Below, in pieces: positions 61,601-64,000 of a DNA stretch of 64,000 nucleotides (the first letter of the stretch is position 1; every line of letters begins with the position of its first letter). Made by a program: the position numbers and the translations under genes. The stretch is from the NCBI GenBank assembly GCA_002633005.1, contig NMRA01000201.1:641557-705556 (forward strand), written 5' to 3'. Source of the stretch: Phoronis australis. Lineage: Eukaryota; Phoronida; Phoronidae. Below the pieces are notes generated by a model, which ran no database searches, was not told where the DNA came from, and saw only the letters and a list, made by a program, of their open reading frames with translations.

Positions 61601-63539
61601 AATAATAGTCGTGTTTTAATGAAATTGATTGAATTGTGAAGAATTCACTGTACATTTTGTATTTTTTTAACTTTCCGGCTTTTGGGAAGATTTTGAATTG
61701 CAATTAATTTTGAAAATATTGAGAAATTAATTGCTAAATATCACTCAACTAATGGGTATCTCCTTCAATACCCCTCTAGGTGGAGGAAGCTTGTTTTCTA
61801 TACACAGTGACTGTGAATGCTACGATCCGTCCACTGACAGTTGGATGCAAATCGCTGCCATGACAACAAGACGATCTCGCACTGGCGTTTGTACGATTGG
61901 TAGAAAGCTTTATGCTGTTGGAGGGTACGTGTGATAAATATGAATTCTCTCTGCAAGGAGATGGTGTGAGGTAGTGAATGATGCAGTTAGTTTGGCAACT
62001 GGCCACTCTTTGCTCTTCGTTATGGGTTTGGAGAGGCTAACTTATCAGCATTATGGATTAGAATTTTGCAAACCCGTATGAATCAAGGGTGCTGTTCATT
62101 CACAATACGTAAACGCTTCTTTTAGTCTTACAACTTCCCCAGTTGGCCTGCTTAGGTGAGCATAGCTTAACCCGGTTGAGAACTAAAATATTAATTTTAT
62201 TACCCAGTATTGATTTTGAACAGCCAAGCCCGGAATGTCCACGAGACACCAATGGCGGCATTTTGTTGTCACCCGTTCACCATGAAAATATTTGGATTAG
62301 CATATAAAAGAGAAACAATAAGAGTTAATCCTTTGACAATGAATTAAGTTTTATTTATGAGGTGATAATTCTTTAATGGATTGTCGATAATTTAGGTATG
62401 ATGGCGCCACAGATCTTTCATCAGCGGAGTGTTACAATCCACAGGAAAACAAGTGGACGAGGATTGCCCCTATGGGAACCAAGCGCAGCTGTTTAGGTCA
62501 GTATGGTCAACGGGTCATGGGGGGTCACTAGACTTGGACTAAGACTCGCAGTGGCATGTCATTCCATCGTTATCTAACTATTATGAATCACTTGTGAGAC
62601 AGAAGTTTAAGAATGCAATCTTTGTTACTTCAATGACTTTAAACTGGACAATGATATTTTCACTGAGTAGGCTAGTTCTCTAAAAGAATGAAAAAATGAA
62701 AACAATTTTCTTTATTTGTTTGGCAACTTTTGTTACGAAAACCTCCCATTTGGTCTCAACTCCAAACAGCAATAGTTTCTAAATTAAGTCTGGTCCAGAC
62801 TCCTATGCTCTATCACCCGGCATCACAACTTGCACACCATTTATCTGCCACTGTTCAAAGAGTTACAGAAACTACAGCCATTCATCAATAGAAACCTAAC
62901 GCATATAAATTAGTTTCTCTTAACTTTTACTGTATTTCTACGAGGATTTCAGATTCAAAAGCCAAACACTTTGGAAAATCAGCAGTTATAGTCTGCAGTA
63001 TGTCAATTTATTTTTGCCAATGTTTTATTGCGTTGGAGCCATCTCTAATGTCACAGTGGTATTGTTGTACTACATAGAATGGGATATTACGTCAGATTTC
63101 ATAATAGACAGACCCCTTGACAGCAGTGGGAATTGTACAAATCTTTAACAACATAATGTGACTCTCTATAACTAGTCGAGTTTCTAACGTTATCTTAACC
63201 ACCTGTCACCTTAATGTGTATGTTCATGAAATCGCATTTCTTCCATTAAACAATGACTTGTGGTGTTCTCAAGAATTTTGACCATCCCAATTAGGTGAGG
63301 TAGCCACTGTGATGGTCTGTCTAAACAAAATCGTATTGTATTGTATTGTATTGTATTGTATTGTGTATGTTGATCAATTCCAGGTGTCACGGTGTGGAAT
63401 GATATGGTGTACGCTGGAGGAGGTTATGATGGCGCCTCATGCCTTAGCAGTGTGGAACATTACGACCCTTTGACCCAAATGTGGAGTTCAGTGGCAGCCA
63501 TGTTGACAAAAAGAAGATATCTCAAATTTGCCACATTAG
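55696..63539 (+). CDS. KLHL17: KLHL17-like BTB-BACK-Kelch protein (8 exons, 3' end outside window)
   Basis: Kelch-like proteins are substrate adaptors of CUL3 ubiquitin ligases. KLHL17 (actinfilin) also binds F-actin through its kelch propeller. Coding exons are 55727-55925, 56324-56445, 58592-58813, 59654-59770, 60958-61171, 61780-61924, 62396-62496 and 63384-63539. All phases agree, giving 425 codons so far. The BTB domain is residues about 20-107 ([23 protein letters not shown]), BACK about 108-270 ([14 protein letters not shown]) and kelch repeats from about 293. The [13 protein letters not shown] start of the propeller and GGYDGASCL with YDPLT..W are closer to KLHL17 than to KLHL20 as I remember them. 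About 200 residues (three or more kelch repeats) lie beyond 64000. The gene model must skip the misplaced exon fragment at 57346. Confidence 0.92.
55727..55925 (+). CDS. KLHL17: KLHL17 exon 1 (start codon, BTB N-half)
   Basis: The ATG at 55727 (ACAATGG context) follows a short 5' UTR piece; the exon itself begins at 55696 after TATTTCAG. It encodes [20 protein letters not shown] and ends ACAA|GTAAGT in phase 1. An upstream 5' UTR exon is therefore required. Confidence 0.93.
56324..56445 (+). CDS. KLHL17: KLHL17 exon 2 (BTB C-half)
   Basis: Acceptor GTATTTCAG, donor CAG|GTATTC. Encodes [20 protein letters not shown] and [17 protein letters not shown], the end of the BTB domain. Confidence 0.95.
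57346..57366 (+). other. KLHL17: Misplaced 3' fragment of KLHL17 exon 4
   Basis: These 21 bases (RKQIAPE) plus the GTAAGC donor and the following intron repeat 59750-59770 and onward. They begin right after the single N at 57345. A small contig seems to have been inserted in the wrong intron. Confidence 0.9.
57485..57665. mobile_element. 181-bp MITE-like element with ~48-bp TIRs
   Basis: Left end GACCTTATTCACACAGTCTC..., right end in reverse CACCTTATTCACACTGTCGC..., both running on to GAGCCTCTTTTTAGGT. Flanked by TATA on each side (57481-57484, 57666-57669), a possible target duplication. Confidence 0.68.
58027..58295. other. GC-rich coding-like patch of unknown origin
   Basis: Right after the N at 58026, GC content rises and several frames are open on both strands (for example [20 protein letters not shown] on the minus strand). 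Resembles a piece of a repeat-encoded protein, but no family is recognised. Confidence 0.3.
58592..58813 (+). CDS. KLHL17: KLHL17 exon 3 (BACK domain)
   Basis: 74 codons, phase 0 at both ends: [34 protein letters not shown]. Acceptor CCCTGTAG, donor GAG|GTTAGA. Confidence 0.96.
59654..59770 (+). CDS. KLHL17: KLHL17 exon 4 (BACK domain)
   Basis: 39 codons with [20 protein letters not shown]. Acceptor CCTTGCAG, donor GAG|GTAAGC. The last 21 bases are repeated at 57346-57366 by a misplaced contig. Confidence 0.96.
59750..60278. repeat. Duplicated block D, copy in KLHL17 exon 4/intron 4
   Basis: The copy in the correct gene context, ending at the N at 60279. The missing continuation is probably 57875-58025. 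Confidence 0.9.
59889..60069. mobile_element. Same 181-bp MITE in the true KLHL17 intron 4
   Basis: Identical element 2404 bp further on, inside duplicated block D. It is one insertion represented twice. Confidence 0.68.
60541..60602 (-). repeat. tRNA-like head, SINE candidate
   Basis: On the minus strand GGCAGTATGGCCTAGTGGGT then TGAGTGCTTGCCC resembles the 5' half of a tRNA. No intact B box follows. Confidence 0.35.
60958..61171 (+). CDS. KLHL17: KLHL17 exon 5 (end of BACK, linker)
   Basis: Encodes [19 protein letters not shown] through [15 protein letters not shown] and [14 protein letters not shown]. Acceptor GTCTTGCAG, donor GTCG|GTAAGG, phase 1. Confidence 0.96.
61231..61282. repeat. 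16-bp inverted repeat in KLHL17 intron 5
   Basis: GAACTCGATGGTTTTT and its reverse complement (61267-61282) around an A/T-rich spacer. Confidence 0.75.
61780..61924 (+). CDS. KLHL17: KLHL17 exon 6 (first kelch repeat)
   Basis: Encodes [20 protein letters not shown] and W followed by RKLYAVGG. Acceptor CCCTCTAG, donor GGAGG|GTACGT, phase 2. Confidence 0.95.
62396..62496 (+). CDS. KLHL17: KLHL17 exon 7 (second kelch repeat)
   Basis: Encodes [20 protein letters not shown] then [11 protein letters not shown]. Acceptor AATTTAG, donor TTAG|GTCAGT. Confidence 0.95.
63333..63365. repeat. (ATTGT)n microsatellite
   Basis: About six tandem copies of GTATT/ATTGT just before KLHL17 exon 8. Confidence 0.9.
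63384..63539 (+). CDS. KLHL17: KLHL17 exon 8 (third kelch repeat, last visible)
   Basis: Encodes [28 protein letters not shown] and [11 protein letters not shown]. Acceptor AATTCCAG, donor TTAG|GTAAAA, phase 1. No further kelch exon is seen from 63540 to 64000. Confidence 0.95.
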
Positions 63540-63829
63540 GTAAAAGACACAGCATTTTATGAACATTTATCGTATTAATTGTTGTTTTAAACCAGACAGC
63601 ATGTCACTTTGGACAGTCCCAGATAGTAATCGCCTTAATTTTGTCCTGGGGATAAGAAAAGGCATTGTTACACTAATTGTCTTCCCTTTAGATCGGGACG
63701 ATTCTGTGAATCCTGCTGGAAAATATCGCATTCTCGGATACATTTCAAGTTCAAGCTTCTGTTGTCGGAATTGCAACCAAGGCACAACTTCGCTGGCATT
63801 GGATGGTCAAATACTAACAGTTAAAGGAT

Positions 63830-63900
63830 ACTAAACCCCATTTTGATGATTTCAACCTATCCTCGTTCTGTCACCTGCTAAATGCATCAGTGGCATCAAA
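63830..63900. repeat. Dispersed repeat related to the start of block A
   Basis: CTAAACCCCATTTTGATGATT and CTATCCTCGTTCTGTCAC parallel AAAACCCTGTTTGGTGATTT and CAATACTCGTCCTGTCAC at 14105. Likely members of one repeat family. Confidence 0.5.
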
Positions 63901-64000
63901 GGCAGGAATCAACTAAAAACTCAAAGTTACTCTCTGTGTCACGGATTGCAATTGGCTATTATGGCTCTTGATGGATGGATTTTGCTAACAGTTGCAGACT

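Overview
The window looks like the nuclear genome of an animal, most likely a marine invertebrate. Genes are intron-rich with GT...AG splice sites, introns are long, the DNA is AT-rich, and small repeats and foldback elements are scattered throughout. The species cannot be fixed. The Kunitz exon, the two conserved genes and the repeat style would fit a cnidarian, a cephalochordate or a similar lineage. There is no prokaryotic architecture, no CRISPR array and no operon.

The left part (1-20 kb) is gene-poor and repeat-rich. It holds a plus-strand gene for a small secreted cysteine-rich protein (three exons, 4837-7586) whose cysteine spacing recalls the prokineticin/Dickkopf/colipase fold. It also holds a minus-strand set of Kunitz-type exons (a good domain at 11069-11263, a degenerate one at 9073-9293, and a possible signal-peptide exon at 13614-13652). 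Around these lie a 2.3 kb segment bounded by inverted arrays of TGTTACA-type palindromes, MITE-like elements, an array of AACCATGGTT palindromes and two assembly gaps or seams.

The middle (20.6-42.8 kb) is one large minus-strand gene, SMG8, which encodes the SMG1-kinase partner in nonsense-mediated mRNA decay. I traced 20 coding exons whose phases all agree, about 903 codons. Only the initiating exon is missing. The right part (55.7-63.5 kb) is a plus-strand BTB-BACK-Kelch gene, closest to KLHL17 (actinfilin). Eight coding exons (425 codons) are visible and the gene runs off the right edge after about three kelch repeats. SMG8 and KLHL17 are divergent (head to head), separated by about 13 kb that holds no recognised coding exon.

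A recurrent technical signal matters for any reader. Seven isolated single N bases mark seams, and at four places the sequence flanking a seam is a near-identical copy of nearby sequence (14.1-19.1 kb, 29.3-30.4 kb, 32.5-35.6 kb, and 57.3-58.0 kb versus 59.75-60.28 kb). These look like unmerged haplotype or contig ends, several ending in poly-G/poly-C tracts. They falsely duplicate SMG8 exons 8-9 and part of KLHL17 exon 4. The strongest unexplained structures are a perfect 63-bp inverted repeat at 53311-53444, a 29-bp hairpin at 47975-48038 that pairs fully only as minus-strand RNA, and a transposon-like element with a perfect 9-bp target duplication at 16311-16586.
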